A DNA stretch of 64,000 bases from Granulosicoccus sp045106855 (GCA_045106855.1 JBGCFI010000076.1:44871-108870), one strand, 5' to 3'. Shown: positions 1 through 9,970, counted from the first letter of the stretch. Made by a program: numbers and translations. Notes: generated from the letters alone by a model not told the origin.

Positions 1-241
1 GACAGCAACGGATGAAATCTACGCGCTTGAAGACCGTTGCCCACATGCAGGAGGGCCACTTAGTGAAGGCATCGTACATGGCAACTGTGTGACATGCCCT
101 CTGCACAACTGGGATATATCTCTGCAGAGCGGTACTGCACAAGGTGCTGACCAGGGCAAAGTCAAACGGTTCTGCATCAAGCTGGATGGCGAACGATTGC
201 TGCTGGCACCTGAAGCATCCGTAGACCCTGTTAGCGTTTAA
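1..241 (+). CDS. nirD: Nitrite reductase small subunit-like Rieske protein (NirD type), 5'-truncated
   Basis: The window opens inside this gene, and the frame runs to a TAA at 239-241. The readable 79 residues contain a complete Rieske [2Fe-2S] signature: CPHAGGP, then 16 residues later CPLHNWD. The Cys-His pairs ligate the cluster. In the NirBD family this small subunit helps pass electrons from NAD(P)H to the sirohaem subunit that reduces nitrite to ammonium in the cytoplasm. The assimilatory nitrate reductase starts within 15 bases downstream, so a nitrate/nitrite assimilation operon is likely, with nirB expected upstream of the window. A generic Rieske ferredoxin is the alternative. The N-terminus cannot be seen. 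Confidence 0.75.
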   Translation, partial: TATDEIYALEDRCPHAGGPLSEGIVHGNCVTCPLHNWDISLQSGTAQGADQGKVKRFCIKLDGERLLLAPEASVDPVSV

Positions 242-253
242 CCAGCGTTGACT

Positions 254-2995
254 ATGGACAACCCGGTATCCAATGTCGACGTCACGCAAACCACCTGTCC
301 GTACTGCGGTGTGGGATGCGGTGTTCTGGCAAGTGTTAGCGACACCGAAGTAATCGAGATCAGCGGAGATTCACAACACCCTGCTAACGCTGGCAAACTA
401 TGTTCCAAAGGACTGGCACTGGCACAAACCTTCGACGATGAGCATAGGTTGTTAGAGCCTGCCATACAGGGTAAACCCATCAACTGGGAACAGGCTACCG
501 ATCATATTGCGCAAACGTTGCAAGCCACCATAGAACGTTATGGGCATGAGTCTGTCGGATTCTATGTCAGCGGCCAACTGCTTAGTGAAGACTACTACGT
601 GGTTAACAAGTTTGTTAAAGGCTGGCTGGGTACGGCAAACATCGACACTAACTCACGGCTGTGCATGGCATCAAGCGTTGTGGGACACAAACGCGCATTC
701 GGATCAGATACCGTACCCGGGTGTTACGAGGATCTTGATAGCGCCGAACTGATCGTGCTCGTGGGCAGCAACCTTGCCTGGTGTCATCCGGTTATATACC
801 AGCGCATTATGGCTAACAAGGCAAAACGCCCGACGCTAAAAGTTATCGTTGTTGACCCAAGACGCAGCATTACTGCAGACAATGCTGACCTTCATCTGGG
901 CATCAAGCCCGATGCGGACACACTATTGTTCAATGCCCTGCTCGATTACCTGCACCGGCACGGAAAAATAGATCAGCACTACGTCGACAACCATGTCTCA
1001 GGTTTTGACCAGGCGCTCGTCAGTGCCCAACAATCCATCAGCGATGATCTTGCCCAGATGCTTGGCGTTGCAGCATCTGATCTTGAACGCTTTTTCGATA
1101 TGTTTTCCACGACGACAAAAACCGTGACCATCTATAGTCAGGGCGTCAACCAGTCACGCAGCGGTACGGATAAAGTCAACGCTATAATCAACTGTCATCT
1201 GGCTACAGGTCGCATCGGCAAGCCGGGTATGGGTCCCTTCTCTATCACCGGACAACCCAACGCGATGGGTGGGCGAGAGGTCGGTGGTCTGGCAACCATG
1301 CTGGCGTGTCACCGTGATCTGGATAATGAAGATCACCAGTCACAAGTACAACGATTCTGGCAATCGCCGCGAATTGCCAAAAAACCGGGACTCACCGCTA
1401 TTGATATGTTCGATGCGGTTGAAAGCGGGGAGATAAAAGCCCTCTGGATAATGGCGACTAATCCGGTCGACAGCATGCCGGAAGCAAACCGGATCGCTCG
1501 TGCACTGGCGGCCTGCCCGTTCGTCGTGGTATCCGAGGTGACTCAGCGAAGCGACACTCTGGGTTACGCCCATGTCGCACTTCCCGCTCAGGCCTTCGGT
1601 GAAAAAGATGGCACTGTTACCAACTCTGAACGCAGGATCAGCCGTCAGCGTAAATTCATCAGACCTCGTGGCCAGGCGATGCCCGATTGGTGGGCAGTGT
1701 CACGCGTTGCTCAAAAAATGGGGTTTGGGGATGCCTTTGACTATCAAAACCCGGCACAGATATTTTCCGAATATGCACGCCTTTCCATGTTCGAGAACAA
1801 TGGCCTGATCGATTTTGATATTGGGGCTTGCGCTCACCTGACAGAATCAGAATATAACGGCCTGCAGCCCTTTCAATGGCCAAGAAACAACACTCAGTCT
1901 CCACCACTTGATATCAGCTCAAAGCGTCAAGAGAATCCAATACGCTTCTTTGCTAAAGGTAACTTCTATACCCCTGATCGCCGGGCCAGAATGATCAGCG
2001 TGAATCCGGCCTCACCGGGTAATAATCAATTAAGCGATTTGTACCCTCTGATTCTCAATACCGGGCGTATCCGGGACCAGTGGCACACCATGACGCGTAC
2101 CGGATATAACGCCAGGCTGATGGGGCATCGCGCTGAACCTTTTATTGAATTGAACCCGGGCGATGCATTGATCCACGGTATTGCGGACGCCGACATCGTT
2201 GTTGTTAAAAGCCCGACCGGCAGCACACTGGCACGTGCATTACACAGCGATCGGCAGGTACCCGGGCATGTTTTCACCCCCATGCATTGGTCGGATCAGT
2301 TTGCCAGCAATGCAAGAATAGATACCCTGGTTGCATCCACCACCGATCCGTTATCACGGCAGCCTGCGTTAAAGAACCAGGTTGTCAGCATCCAGCGATT
2401 TTCTGCCAACAGTTATGCATTCTTGCTGACACGCAGCGAGCCCGAGCTACGCAACTCAGCCAGCATAGAGTATTGGGCAAGCTCGCCTGTAGAGGGCGGT
2501 TGGCGTTGCGAGATTGCAAGTACTCTCAGCGGCGAAGAACTTCTGGACACACTGTTGCCCAGTACCTTTTCGAATGGGAACGACGGCAAGCTGCAGCGAA
2601 TAGACTATCGCGATAAGCAGTATCGACGATTCGCCTGGTTTGACAACGATGAGAGCTTGCACGCATTGCTCTATATTTCCCCATGTACAGTGGAGCTATC
2701 GCGTACCTGGGCAACCAGCTTGTTAAAGGAACCGTTTGGTTCAAGCAGCAAACGATGGCAAACGATGGCTGGCAGGGCCACCAGTAGTCAGCCAGATAAG
2801 GGAGCGATTGTCTGTAGCTGCTTTACCGTGGGCGACCGGGAAATTACCCGGTTAATCAAGTCAGGTGATTGTTCATCCACCGAGGCAATTGGCCAGCGGC
2901 TAGGTGCAGGTACCAATTGCGGTTCATGTCGCAATGAAATAGACGTACTGGTAAAACTTCATAAAACTGACGGGAAGGTCCTGTCTGCTTTTTAA
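254..2995 (+). CDS. nasA: Assimilatory nitrate reductase catalytic subunit
   Basis: This is a molybdopterin oxidoreductase of about 913 residues that reduces nitrate to nitrite in the cytoplasm. Near the N-terminus CPYCGVGC and, 28 residues later, a further Cys in GKLCSKG bind a [4Fe-4S] cluster. The middle holds Mo-bisMGD domains (NTGRIRDQWHTMTRTG is typical of the C-terminal molybdopterin-dinucleotide-binding part). The last ~60 residues form a BFD-like [2Fe-2S] domain, CSC then CGSC 33 residues later, as in Klebsiella-type NasA. Translation could also start at TTG 248; ATG 254 is preferred. It sits just behind the NirD-like gene and ends 3 bp from convergent ychF. Confidence 0.93.
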   Translation: MDNPVSNVDVTQTTCPYCGVGCGVLASVSDTEVIEISGDSQHPANAGKLCSKGLALAQTFDDEHRLLEPAIQGKPINWEQATDHIAQTLQATIERYGHESVGFYVSGQLLSEDYYVVNKFVKGWLGTANIDTNSRLCMASSVVGHKRAFGSDTVPGCYEDLDSAELIVLVGSNLAWCHPVIYQRIMANKAKRPTLKVIVVDPRRSITADNADLHLGIKPDADTLLFNALLDYLHRHGKIDQHYVDNHVSGFDQALVSAQQSISDDLAQMLGVAASDLERFFDMFSTTTKTVTIYSQGVNQSRSGTDKVNAIINCHLATGRIGKPGMGPFSITGQPNAMGGREVGGLATMLACHRDLDNEDHQSQVQRFWQSPRIAKKPGLTAIDMFDAVESGEIKALWIMATNPVDSMPEANRIARALAACPFVVVSEVTQRSDTLGYAHVALPAQAFGEKDGTVTNSERRISRQRKFIRPRGQAMPDWWAVSRVAQKMGFGDAFDYQNPAQIFSEYARLSMFENNGLIDFDIGACAHLTESEYNGLQPFQWPRNNTQSPPLDISSKRQENPIRFFAKGNFYTPDRRARMISVNPASPGNNQLSDLYPLILNTGRIRDQWHTMTRTGYNARLMGHRAEPFIELNPGDALIHGIADADIVVVKSPTGSTLARALHSDRQVPGHVFTPMHWSDQFASNARIDTLVASTTDPLSRQPALKNQVVSIQRFSANSYAFLLTRSEPELRNSASIEYWASSPVEGGWRCEIASTLSGEELLDTLLPSTFSNGNDGKLQRIDYRDKQYRRFAWFDNDESLHALLYISPCTVELSRTWATSLLKEPFGSSSKRWQTMAGRATSSQPDKGAIVCSCFTVGDREITRLIKSGDCSSTEAIGQRLGAGTNCGSCRNEIDVLVKLHKTDGKVLSAF

Positions 2996-2998
2996 GCC

Positions 2999-4090
2999 TT
3001 ATACATTGAATCGAAAGTGCACAACATCGCCTTCTCGCATGATGTACTCCTTCCCTTCCAGACGCCATTTACCGGCATCCTTGGCGCCATTTTCACCCTT
3101 GAACTGAACGTAATCGTCATACCCGACGACTTCGGCACGAATAAAGCCTTTTTCAAAATCGGTGTGTATACGCCCGGCTCCCTGCGGCGCAGTCGAGCCC
3201 GACCGAACCGTCCAGGCACGAACCTCTTTCTCGCCCGCTGTAAAAAACGTCTGTAGACCCAGCAGGTCGTAGCCCGCTCGAATAACACGATTAAGACCAG
3301 GCTCATCGATATTCATCTCATTAAGAAATTCCTGCTTGTCAGCATCATCCAGCTGTACGATTTCCGCCTCAATGGATGCGCAAACCGGTACAACGTTAGC
3401 CCCTTCTTTCTCAGCCATTGCGGTCAAAGCATCAAGCAAAGCATTGTTCTCGAAACCCGCTTCATCGACATTGGCGATGTACATAGTGGGTTTAACAGTT
3501 AACAAGTGATAGTGCCTCAGCCACTTCTTTTCCTGATCACCGAGCTCCAGTGTGCGTACGGCAGTGCCATCGGCCAGCGCATCAGCCAGACGCTGCAGAA
3601 ATGCCTGCTCGGCGATGGCTTCCTTGTTGGAAGATTTCGCTGTCTTCTTGATTTTCAACAAGGCCTTGTCGATAGTTTCCATGTCGGCCAGCAGGAGTTC
3701 TGTGTTGATAATTTCCACATCATCCAGAGGATCTACCTTACCTGACACATGAATCACGTCATCATCGGCAAAACACCTCACTACATGCGCTATGGCATCT
3801 GTCTCACGTATGTTTGCCAGAAACTGATTACCAAGGCCCTCGCCCTTGGAAGCTCCGGCAACCAGGCCTGCAATATCGACGAACTCCATAGTCGTAGGCA
3901 GGATACGTTGCGGAGAGACAATCTCGGCAAGCGCATCCAGACGCAAGTCAGGCACCGGTACAATGCCGACGTTTGGCTCAATTGTGCAAAAGGGGTAATT
4001 TTCTGCCGCAATTTCCGCCTCTGTCAGGGCATTGAACAACGTGGACTTGCCTACGTTTGGCAGTCCGACAATCGCACATTTAAATCCCAT
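2999..4090 (-). CDS. ychF: Redox-regulated ribosome-binding ATPase YchF
   Basis: A 363-residue Obg-family P-loop protein of the usual YchF length. The P-loop GLPNVGKS is at residues 9-16. The G4 position reads NVDE rather than NKxD, the family feature associated with ATP instead of GTP preference. A C-terminal TGS domain (residues ~280-363) ends in the typical GDVVHFRFNV. YchF associates with ribosomes and is linked to oxidative-stress responses in E. coli. It is the last gene of the run ispE-tRNA-prs-rplY-pth-ychF, 38 bp after pth; the pth-ychF pairing is common in proteobacteria. Confidence 0.96.
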   Translation of the reverse strand: MGFKCAIVGLPNVGKSTLFNALTEAEIAAENYPFCTIEPNVGIVPVPDLRLDALAEIVSPQRILPTTMEFVDIAGLVAGASKGEGLGNQFLANIRETDAIAHVVRCFADDDVIHVSGKVDPLDDVEIINTELLLADMETIDKALLKIKKTAKSSNKEAIAEQAFLQRLADALADGTAVRTLELGDQEKKWLRHYHLLTVKPTMYIANVDEAGFENNALLDALTAMAEKEGANVVPVCASIEAEIVQLDDADKQEFLNEMNIDEPGLNRVIRAGYDLLGLQTFFTAGEKEVRAWTVRSGSTAPQGAGRIHTDFEKGFIRAEVVGYDDYVQFKGENGAKDAGKWRLEGKEYIMREGDVVHFRFNV

Positions 4091-4128
4091 CGTTTAAGGT
4101 CCCGGTCCAGATTACTGTGTGAAAATAA

Positions 4129-4722
4129 TTACGGTTTATGACTATGCAATGCTTTTGTGGCGACATTAATATCACCATCAATGATGGTCATGGTTTCGCG
4201 CAGTGCCAGCTCTATGGCTTCATCAATTAGTCGTTGGTCAACCGCTGAAGCACGCTTGAGCACATAGCCCGATACCGCACTCTTGTGGCCAGGATGCCCA
4301 ATGCCGATACGTAATCGCCAGAAATTACCATTACCCAGCTTTGCGACAGAATCACGCAAGCCATTGTGTCCACCATGCCCGCCTGCATTCTTGAGGCGTA
4401 CGTGTCCGGGTGGAATATCGAGCTCATCGTGCGCCACCAGTATGCGACTGGACTCAACTTTAAAAAAACGGGCAACTGCAGCCAGCCCCTGCCCGCTATT
4501 GTTCATATAGTTCATCGGCTTGACCAGCAAGAGCTTGCGACCATTAACCTGGGCACTGGCTACCTCACTGAAAAAGCGTTTATCACTACTGAAACGTACA
4601 CCCAGCTGGTCGGCAAGCTGATCGATGTACCAGAAACCCGCGTTATGCCGGGTATTGGCGTACTCGGAACCCGGATTACCAAAACCTGCTATCAGGCCGA
4701 ATTCGATATGTTCACCTGGCAT
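4129..4722 (-). CDS. pth: Peptidyl-tRNA hydrolase
   Basis: A 197-residue cytoplasmic enzyme that releases peptides from prematurely dissociated peptidyl-tRNA so that the tRNA can be recycled. The N-terminal GFGNPGSEY and NTRHNAGF motifs carry the catalytic His (residue 26) and the conserved Asn; KPMNYMNNSG and the GGHGGHNGL loop follow. Length matches the bacterial Pth family. It lies between rplY (72 bp upstream) and ychF, the standard gammaproteobacterial arrangement. Confidence 0.96.
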   Translation of the reverse strand: MPGEHIEFGLIAGFGNPGSEYANTRHNAGFWYIDQLADQLGVRFSSDKRFFSEVASAQVNGRKLLLVKPMNYMNNSGQGLAAVARFFKVESSRILVAHDELDIPPGHVRLKNAGGHGGHNGLRDSVAKLGNGNFWRLRIGIGHPGHKSAVSGYVLKRASAVDQRLIDEAIELALRETMTIIDGDINVATKALHSHKP

Positions 4723-4794
4723 GGGCCTCAGCCTTTGATAAACAGGACTGACGCGCCTATGTCTGCGGCGTCAGTCCCGTGTTACCGAACTGGA

Positions 4795-5460
4795 TTACTT
4801 GTCGTCGTCTGCTGCAGCTTCGTCAGAGGCGGTCGGCACATCAGCAGATACCTCATCATCACTTGGCTCAGCTTCGACACGCGGAGCGTTCACAGCCACA
4901 ATCTGACGATCGCTATCGTCGCCAGCTTCTTGCAGATCAACCAGACGCACACCTTCAGGTAACGTCAACTGGGACAAGTGCACTGACTCACCGATATTCA
5001 GATTGGTCATATCGACCTCAACATTCTCGGGGATGTCACGTGGTCGGCAGGCAACCAGCACTTCGTTTTCGTTGTGCGTGATAATGCCGCCCGCTTTGGC
5101 ACCAACACAGATATCTTCGTTCAGGTAATGCAACGGAACGCTAACCTGAAGCTCTGCACCTGCAACAACACGCATGAAATCAAGATGCAGAATCTGTTGT
5201 TTGAAGGGGTGACGCTGGACGTCTTTTAGAATGGAACGCGCAGGCTCTGCGCCATCAACGCTGACCTGAAGCAGCTGAGAATAGAATGCTTCGTTCTCTA
5301 GGTGCTTGAACACCTCGTTTGCCTTGAGCTGGATAGCCTGAGGCTCTTTGTCATCACCATAAATGATGCCGGGTACTAGATTGTCACGACGCAGGCGGCG
5401 GCTCGCACCTTTCCCAAAAACGCTGCGCGACGTGGCATTGACGGTTATATCGTCAGACAT
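4795..5460 (-). CDS. rplY: 50S ribosomal protein L25/general stress protein Ctc
   Basis: A 221-residue CTC-type L25: an N-terminal L25 domain (~95 residues, binds 5S rRNA; RRLRRDNLVPGIIYG near the start) followed by the TL5-type beta domain. The tail of the last ~40 residues is strongly acidic and Asp/Ala-rich, ending in a run of Ala and Asp. The E. coli protein has only the first domain, so this is the long form common in non-enteric proteobacteria. It follows prs with a 101-bp gap that probably carries its own promoter. Confidence 0.95.
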   Translation of the reverse strand: MSDDITVNATSRSVFGKGASRRLRRDNLVPGIIYGDDKEPQAIQLKANEVFKHLENEAFYSQLLQVSVDGAEPARSILKDVQRHPFKQQILHLDFMRVVAGAELQVSVPLHYLNEDICVGAKAGGIITHNENEVLVACRPRDIPENVEVDMTNLNIGESVHLSQLTLPEGVRLVDLQEAGDDSDRQIVAVNAPRVEAEPSDDEVSADVPTASDEAAADDDK

Positions 5461-5561
5461 GTCGGTATTCTCCGTAAGGCGGTGCTACCGGAATTGGTGC
5501 ACCGAAATCTACCCGCGACCAGGCAGAGCCGGCGGAGTATACCAGACATGGTTGATGAAAC

Positions 5562-6515
5562 CTAATCCATATAGACAGAACTTACTGATTCATCTTCATG
5601 AATGCGCCGGATGGTCTCACCGAGAAGGTCGGCAACCGACAGCTGGCGAATGCAATCGCAGGCCCTGGCGGCCTCGGATAAAGGAATGGTGTCTGTGACA
5701 ACCAGTTCATCGAGTACAGAGTTGTTCAGATTTGCAATGGCGTTGCCCGATAACACCGGATGTGTAGCAAGTGCTACCACTTTGCGCGCACCATGCTCTT
5801 TTAACGCCTCCGCAGCCTTGCACAAAGTACCCGCCGTATCGACCATATCGTCGATGATGACGCAGGTGCGGTCGGCAACCTCTCCGATGATGTGCATAAC
5901 CTGCGCCTGGTTGGCTTGCGGACGCCGTTTATCAATGATGGCAAGATCTGCATCATCTAACTGCTTGGCCACCGCACGAGCGCGTACCACGCCACCCACA
6001 TCGGGAGATACGACAACAAGATTATCGTATTTGCTGCGCCAGATATCGAGTAGTAGTAGTGGCGATGCATAGACGTTGTCTACGGGTATATCGAAGAAGC
6101 CCTGAATCTGCTCAGCATGCACATCGACTGTTAGTACTCGGTGGACACCCGCGACACTAAGCATATTTGCTACAAGCTTGGCAGTAATGGGCACTCTGGC
6201 TGAACGCACACGCCTGTCTTGCCGAGCATACCCATAGTAAGGCACTACCGCCGTTATGCGATCTGCCGAGGACCTTCGCATGGCATCAACCATGACGAGC
6301 AGGTCCATAAGATTGTCGTTGGTTGGCGCACAAACGGGCTGGATGATGAAGACATCGCCACCACGGACATTTTCCAGAATTTCGACAGCTGTCTCCCCGT
6401 CGCTGAAACGGGATAGCTGCATTTTACCGATGGGTTGCTGCAAGTAAGCAGCAATGTTCTGGGTGAGACGGGGATTGGCGTTACCGCCAAAAATCAAAAG
6501 TCTGCGCTCACTCAT
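5562..6515 (-). CDS. prs: Ribose-phosphate pyrophosphokinase
   Basis: A 317-residue class I PRPP synthase that makes phosphoribosyl pyrophosphate from ribose-5-phosphate and ATP for nucleotide, His and Trp synthesis. Visible signatures are FSDGE near residues 38-42, the PYYGYARQDRR flexible ATP loop, the DVHAEQIQGFF region, and the PRPP-binding DDMVDTAGTL motif. The start MSERRLLIFGGNANP matches the family start. It lies directly behind tRNA-Gln, as in many gammaproteobacteria where ispE, the tRNA and prs are neighbours. Confidence 0.97.
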   Translation of the reverse strand: MSERRLLIFGGNANPRLTQNIAAYLQQPIGKMQLSRFSDGETAVEILENVRGGDVFIIQPVCAPTNDNLMDLLVMVDAMRRSSADRITAVVPYYGYARQDRRVRSARVPITAKLVANMLSVAGVHRVLTVDVHAEQIQGFFDIPVDNVYASPLLLLDIWRSKYDNLVVVSPDVGGVVRARAVAKQLDDADLAIIDKRRPQANQAQVMHIIGEVADRTCVIIDDMVDTAGTLCKAAEALKEHGARKVVALATHPVLSGNAIANLNNSVLDELVVTDTIPLSEAARACDCIRQLSVADLLGETIRRIHEDESVSSVYMD

Positions 6516-6551
6516 GAGAAATTTTCTGGCAGCTGAACAGGCTGGAATGAA

Positions 6552-6627
6552 TGGCTGGGCCGGGAGGATTCGAACCTCCGAATGCCGGGATCAAAACCCG
6601 GTGCCTTAACCGCTTGGCGACGGCCCA
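6552..6627 (-). tRNA. tRNA-Gln (anticodon TTG)
   Basis: The minus strand folds as a 76-nt cloverleaf. The acceptor is TGGGCCG (5' end at 6627) paired with CGGCCCA. The anticodon arm CCGGG-TTTTGAT-CCCGG places TTG at positions 34-36. The T-arm GGAGG-TTCGAAT-CCTCC is perfect. A 3' CCA is encoded at 6552-6554 after a G discriminator. It sits between ispE and prs, a conserved site for tRNA-Gln in gammaproteobacteria. Confidence 0.97.
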
Positions 6628-6669
6628 ACTGAGATACGCTTAAAACCGAATGCGAATTGTACGCTAGAA

Positions 6670-7512
6670 CTACCCAGAAAAATCATACAAGGGCGATGCA
6701 TTTCTGGCTTTTACAACATAACCGGTTAATTCATCGGGAAGACGATCGCAAAGTGACTGTGCATCCTCTTGTTTTTCGAACGCTGTAAACACACAACTAC
6801 CTGTACCGCTCATTTTTGCCCGATAGCCGCGATAGTTAGTCCGTAACCAATCAAGTGCAACACCTATTTCAGGGTGCCGAGCGACTGCAACAGGTTCGAA
6901 AACATTCGTGCTGCGCCCATCCATGAAGTCCCGTATTGTGATCGGGCTAGTGTTACGTGTCAATTCAGGAGCGTTAAAAAGCGCCTGCGTTGATGCCTGA
7001 CACTCTGGATTGACGATCAGATACCAAGGCTCAAGTGGCGCTACCGGGGTCAGTTTATCGCCTATCCCCTCGGCCCAGCTGGCTTGTCCGTAAACAAATA
7101 CGGGGACGTCAGCGCTGACCGTAACACCGATCTCGGCAAGTTCCTTGATGCTCAATCCCAATCGCCAGAACTCGTTCAGCGCAACCAGTGTTGTAGCGGC
7201 ATCGGAGCTGCCCCCACCAAGACCGCCGCCCGTAGGGATAACTTTTTCGAGGGTAATGTCGGTTCCGGCACGGGTGCCTGAATGCGCCTGCAGGGCACGC
7301 GCTGCGCGCACCACCAGATTGTTTTCAGGTGACACCTCGTTAAAATTGGATTTCAGGTGAACTTCACTATCCTCGCGCACAGAGAAACTCAAAACATCGC
7401 ACATGTCGACGAATTGATAGACTGTCTGCAAGGTGTGGTATCCGTCGCTGCGGCGTCCTGTCACATGCAGGAAAAGGTTAATTTTGGCCGGGGCCAGCCA
7501 TTTGGTGGTCAA
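6670..7512 (-). CDS. ispE: 4-diphosphocytidyl-2-C-methyl-D-erythritol kinase
   Basis: A 280-residue GHMP kinase of the non-mevalonate isoprenoid pathway, phosphorylating CDP-methylerythritol at the 2-hydroxyl. The N-terminus WLAPAKINLFLHVTGRR-like segment contains the substrate-binding PAKIN motif. The ATP-binding glycine loop PTGGGLGGGSSDAA lies near residues 91-104, and the GTGSCVF motif is near the C-terminus. It follows lolB by 50 bp and precedes tRNA-Gln, matching the lolB-ispE-tRNA-prs order of relatives. Confidence 0.96.
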   Translation of the reverse strand: MTTKWLAPAKINLFLHVTGRRSDGYHTLQTVYQFVDMCDVLSFSVREDSEVHLKSNFNEVSPENNLVVRAARALQAHSGTRAGTDITLEKVIPTGGGLGGGSSDAATTLVALNEFWRLGLSIKELAEIGVTVSADVPVFVYGQASWAEGIGDKLTPVAPLEPWYLIVNPECQASTQALFNAPELTRNTSPITIRDFMDGRSTNVFEPVAVARHPEIGVALDWLRTNYRGYRAKMSGTGSCVFTAFEKQEDAQSLCDRLPDELTGYVVKARNASPLYDFSG

Positions 7513-7562
7513 CGTTATCCTTCAACTAGAGCTGTGTTTAATTTAAGGCGCGTAGTGTACCG

Positions 7563-8228
7563 CTACCGACTCGGAATCACCAGCCTAGTATTCGGCGGCT
7601 TCTCTTCCTGAACTGCAAAGTGTACAGACGCTTTCCAATTTTTCAATAGCAGTCTTACTGAATACTTGCCACCAGAGGCTAAAATCAAGCCAGGCACGTC
7701 AAGTCCATCCAAGGTGGTATAACGCAATACGCGCGCGCTCCAGCGTGTCCCCTGTCCGTCCGTAAAACGCAGCGACGACAGCCTGCCTAGCTCATCGGTA
7801 ACCACTGACCGGCCATCACCCGGTAAGCCACGGACCCAGCTCTTGAGTTGTTGCACCGGAACCGGAACAGCCAGCCCCAACCCTGCCTGCAATACCTCAT
7901 CGACAGAATCGCCACTTGAAACAACGTTTCCTGAGCGACTAAACGAGGCGTATCGAGGAGAATCCGTAAGCGCCATTTCGCCAATTCCAAACGGACCTGT
8001 AAGCTTTACAGCCAGGTTTTTCCCGGATTGCTGCCACTGGATGCGCCCAGACATCGATTGTTCATCGGTCCAGATGCCCAAAGCGCCAGTGAAACTGAAC
8101 TCGTCTAATTCAGCCAGTCTTGCCTGACGTACTGCCGGATCAATAGCCGGGCCGACTGGACTCGTCGCACAGGCACCCAATGCCAGACTCACCCATATGA
8201 ATGACACTACAACCCTGGTGCGGATCAC
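7563..8228 (-). CDS. lolB: Outer-membrane lipoprotein insertion protein LolB
   Basis: A 221-residue lipoprotein that receives lipoproteins from LolA and inserts them into the inner leaflet of the outer membrane. The signal peptide ends in a lipobox LGAC with Cys20 as the lipidation site. The body has LolB features: a FSFTGALGIW-like N-terminal strand, LTGPFGIGEMAL, and a basic WSARVLRYTTLDGLDVPG stretch. Its start overlaps the end of the upstream TPR lipoprotein gene by 4 bp (8225-8228), so the two are translationally coupled. ispE follows. Confidence 0.9.
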   Translation of the reverse strand: MIRTRVVVSFIWVSLALGACATSPVGPAIDPAVRQARLAELDEFSFTGALGIWTDEQSMSGRIQWQQSGKNLAVKLTGPFGIGEMALTDSPRYASFSRSGNVVSSGDSVDEVLQAGLGLAVPVPVQQLKSWVRGLPGDGRSVVTDELGRLSSLRFTDGQGTRWSARVLRYTTLDGLDVPGLILASGGKYSVRLLLKNWKASVHFAVQEEKPPNTRLVIPSR

Positions 8229-9970
8229 TTGAAGACAGTATTTTTTACTGTCAACAGCCTTTCATCATCGGGATTACTCTCCAACGCCGCCTCTATCAAT
8301 GTCTGCGCTTCCGTTTGCGCCCCACTTAACCACAGGGCCTCTGCCAGATGAGCTGCGATTTCCGGATCGGGATATACCTGGTAGGCATTCTCTAGCAGAA
8401 CTATGGCTTCATCGTAACGGCCCTGACGAAAGCGCAGCCAGCCAAGACTATCCATAATTGCAGGGTCATCAGGTAATAAAGCGTTGGCTTTTACCAGCAA
8501 ATCTTCGGCAAGTTCCAGTTCAATGTTCTCATCGGCATAATGATAGCCAAGCGCATTCAAAGCATGTGCATTTTGCGGATCGAGCTCGATGAGTCGATTA
8601 AGATCGATGATCATCATGGCATCATCGCCAGCTGAATTGGCGGCCAGCCCTCGGGCATATAGCAGCTCTGTATCATCGGGGAATCGCTCAAGCCCATCAC
8701 TGAGCACCAGCACGGCTTCAGCGCTCTGATTGGCATTTTGCAACATGCGGCTTTCAGCAGTTACCAGGCGCGGTTGCAAAGCCGGGTTGGAAACAGAGGC
8801 TGAAAGATGGCGCAATCGAGACCTGCCCTCCTCAAGATTTCCTGTCAGCGCTGTGAGTTCTGCCGCTCTTAAGAGAGCTGTAAATTGCAGATCACTCTGC
8901 TCTACGGCATCGTAATAGCTTATCGCTGTGTCGTACTCCTTTTGATCATCGCTGATTCGTCCCAGATAGAAATTAGCCTGATCGGAGTAGGACCCGGACG
9001 CCAGGAGTGCTTCAAGATATACACGGGCCTGGTCAATTCTGCGTGATTCGATGGCTAACAGGCTGATAGTTAGCAATGTGTCTGGCTTAGGTGTCGCCTC
9101 GTTGTAAATCGTATCGAGCACATCTCCCACTTCATCATGACGCCCACCCTCGACCAGCAATTGAGCATACCCAAGACGCAGATCAGCGTTATCAGGGTTT
9201 GCATCCATAGCGGCCCTGATGGATGAGAAAGCCGCTTCCGGTTTACCTGATCCGCTTAGAATCTGTGCACGCAGCAGAATCGAATCGGTATCACCCGGCA
9301 TCAACTCCACAGCGGTCTCTACCGCCTCAAGAGCCGCTACATTGTCGTTGGCGGTTATATGTGCGCGAGCCAGACCCAGGTGCGCCTCGCTTTCCTTGCT
9401 ATACGCGAAGACTATCGATTCCATGACAAACACCGACGCCTGCGGATTTTCATTGCGTTGCAGTTCGAACTGAATATCGCGTAAGGTCTGGCGGCGGTTA
9501 TTACTACCTTCCAGCAACTCGTTGTACAACTGCGCTGCCGCCTCGGTATTGTCTTGGCGTAGCAGTGTCTGACCCAGTATCTGGGGCGCTTCTTTGTTAT
9601 CAGGATCCAGGCTAATCCAGCGTCTTGCGACCTTCTCAGCCTCTCCCCACTGCCGTCCGAACATGGCTAGTCTTGTGGCACGTTCTGACACACGGGGGTC
9701 GTCGGTATGCTCAGAAGCACGCAGATAACCCGCCATGGCTACATCAAGTTGTCCTCGCCGCCCGGCTAGCTCTGCAATCATCAGCTCAAACATAAGCTGC
9801 GAATCCATGTCGGATTGTGAACTGCCCTGCTCAGACACTGGTGACTGGGAAGACTGTGCCAACGCTTTCGAAGGCGCCAGCGGCAGTGAGCTGCATCCAA
9901 GCAGAAGCACCGGAACCAGAGCCGATATTGCCTTGCCCGCAACAGCTTTCGTGTCAAAACAGTTGAACAT
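8225..9970 (-). CDS. TPR-repeat lipoprotein
   Basis: A 581-residue protein with a lipoprotein signal (LLLGCSS, lipidated Cys26) followed almost entirely by tetratricopeptide repeats, with canonical A-LG---Y spacing clear near residues 460-530. It is therefore probably anchored facing the periplasm and acts as a protein-protein scaffold. TPR proteins directly upstream of lolB are common in gammaproteobacteria, but their partner is not established. A 110-bp gap with divergent promoters separates it from hemA. The exact role is unknown. Confidence 0.85.
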   Translation of the reverse strand: MFNCFDTKAVAGKAISALVPVLLLGCSSLPLAPSKALAQSSQSPVSEQGSSQSDMDSQLMFELMIAELAGRRGQLDVAMAGYLRASEHTDDPRVSERATRLAMFGRQWGEAEKVARRWISLDPDNKEAPQILGQTLLRQDNTEAAAQLYNELLEGSNNRRQTLRDIQFELQRNENPQASVFVMESIVFAYSKESEAHLGLARAHITANDNVAALEAVETAVELMPGDTDSILLRAQILSGSGKPEAAFSSIRAAMDANPDNADLRLGYAQLLVEGGRHDEVGDVLDTIYNEATPKPDTLLTISLLAIESRRIDQARVYLEALLASGSYSDQANFYLGRISDDQKEYDTAISYYDAVEQSDLQFTALLRAAELTALTGNLEEGRSRLRHLSASVSNPALQPRLVTAESRMLQNANQSAEAVLVLSDGLERFPDDTELLYARGLAANSAGDDAMMIIDLNRLIELDPQNAHALNALGYHYADENIELELAEDLLVKANALLPDDPAIMDSLGWLRFRQGRYDEAIVLLENAYQVYPDPEIAAHLAEALWLSGAQTEAQTLIEAALESNPDDERLLTVKNTVFK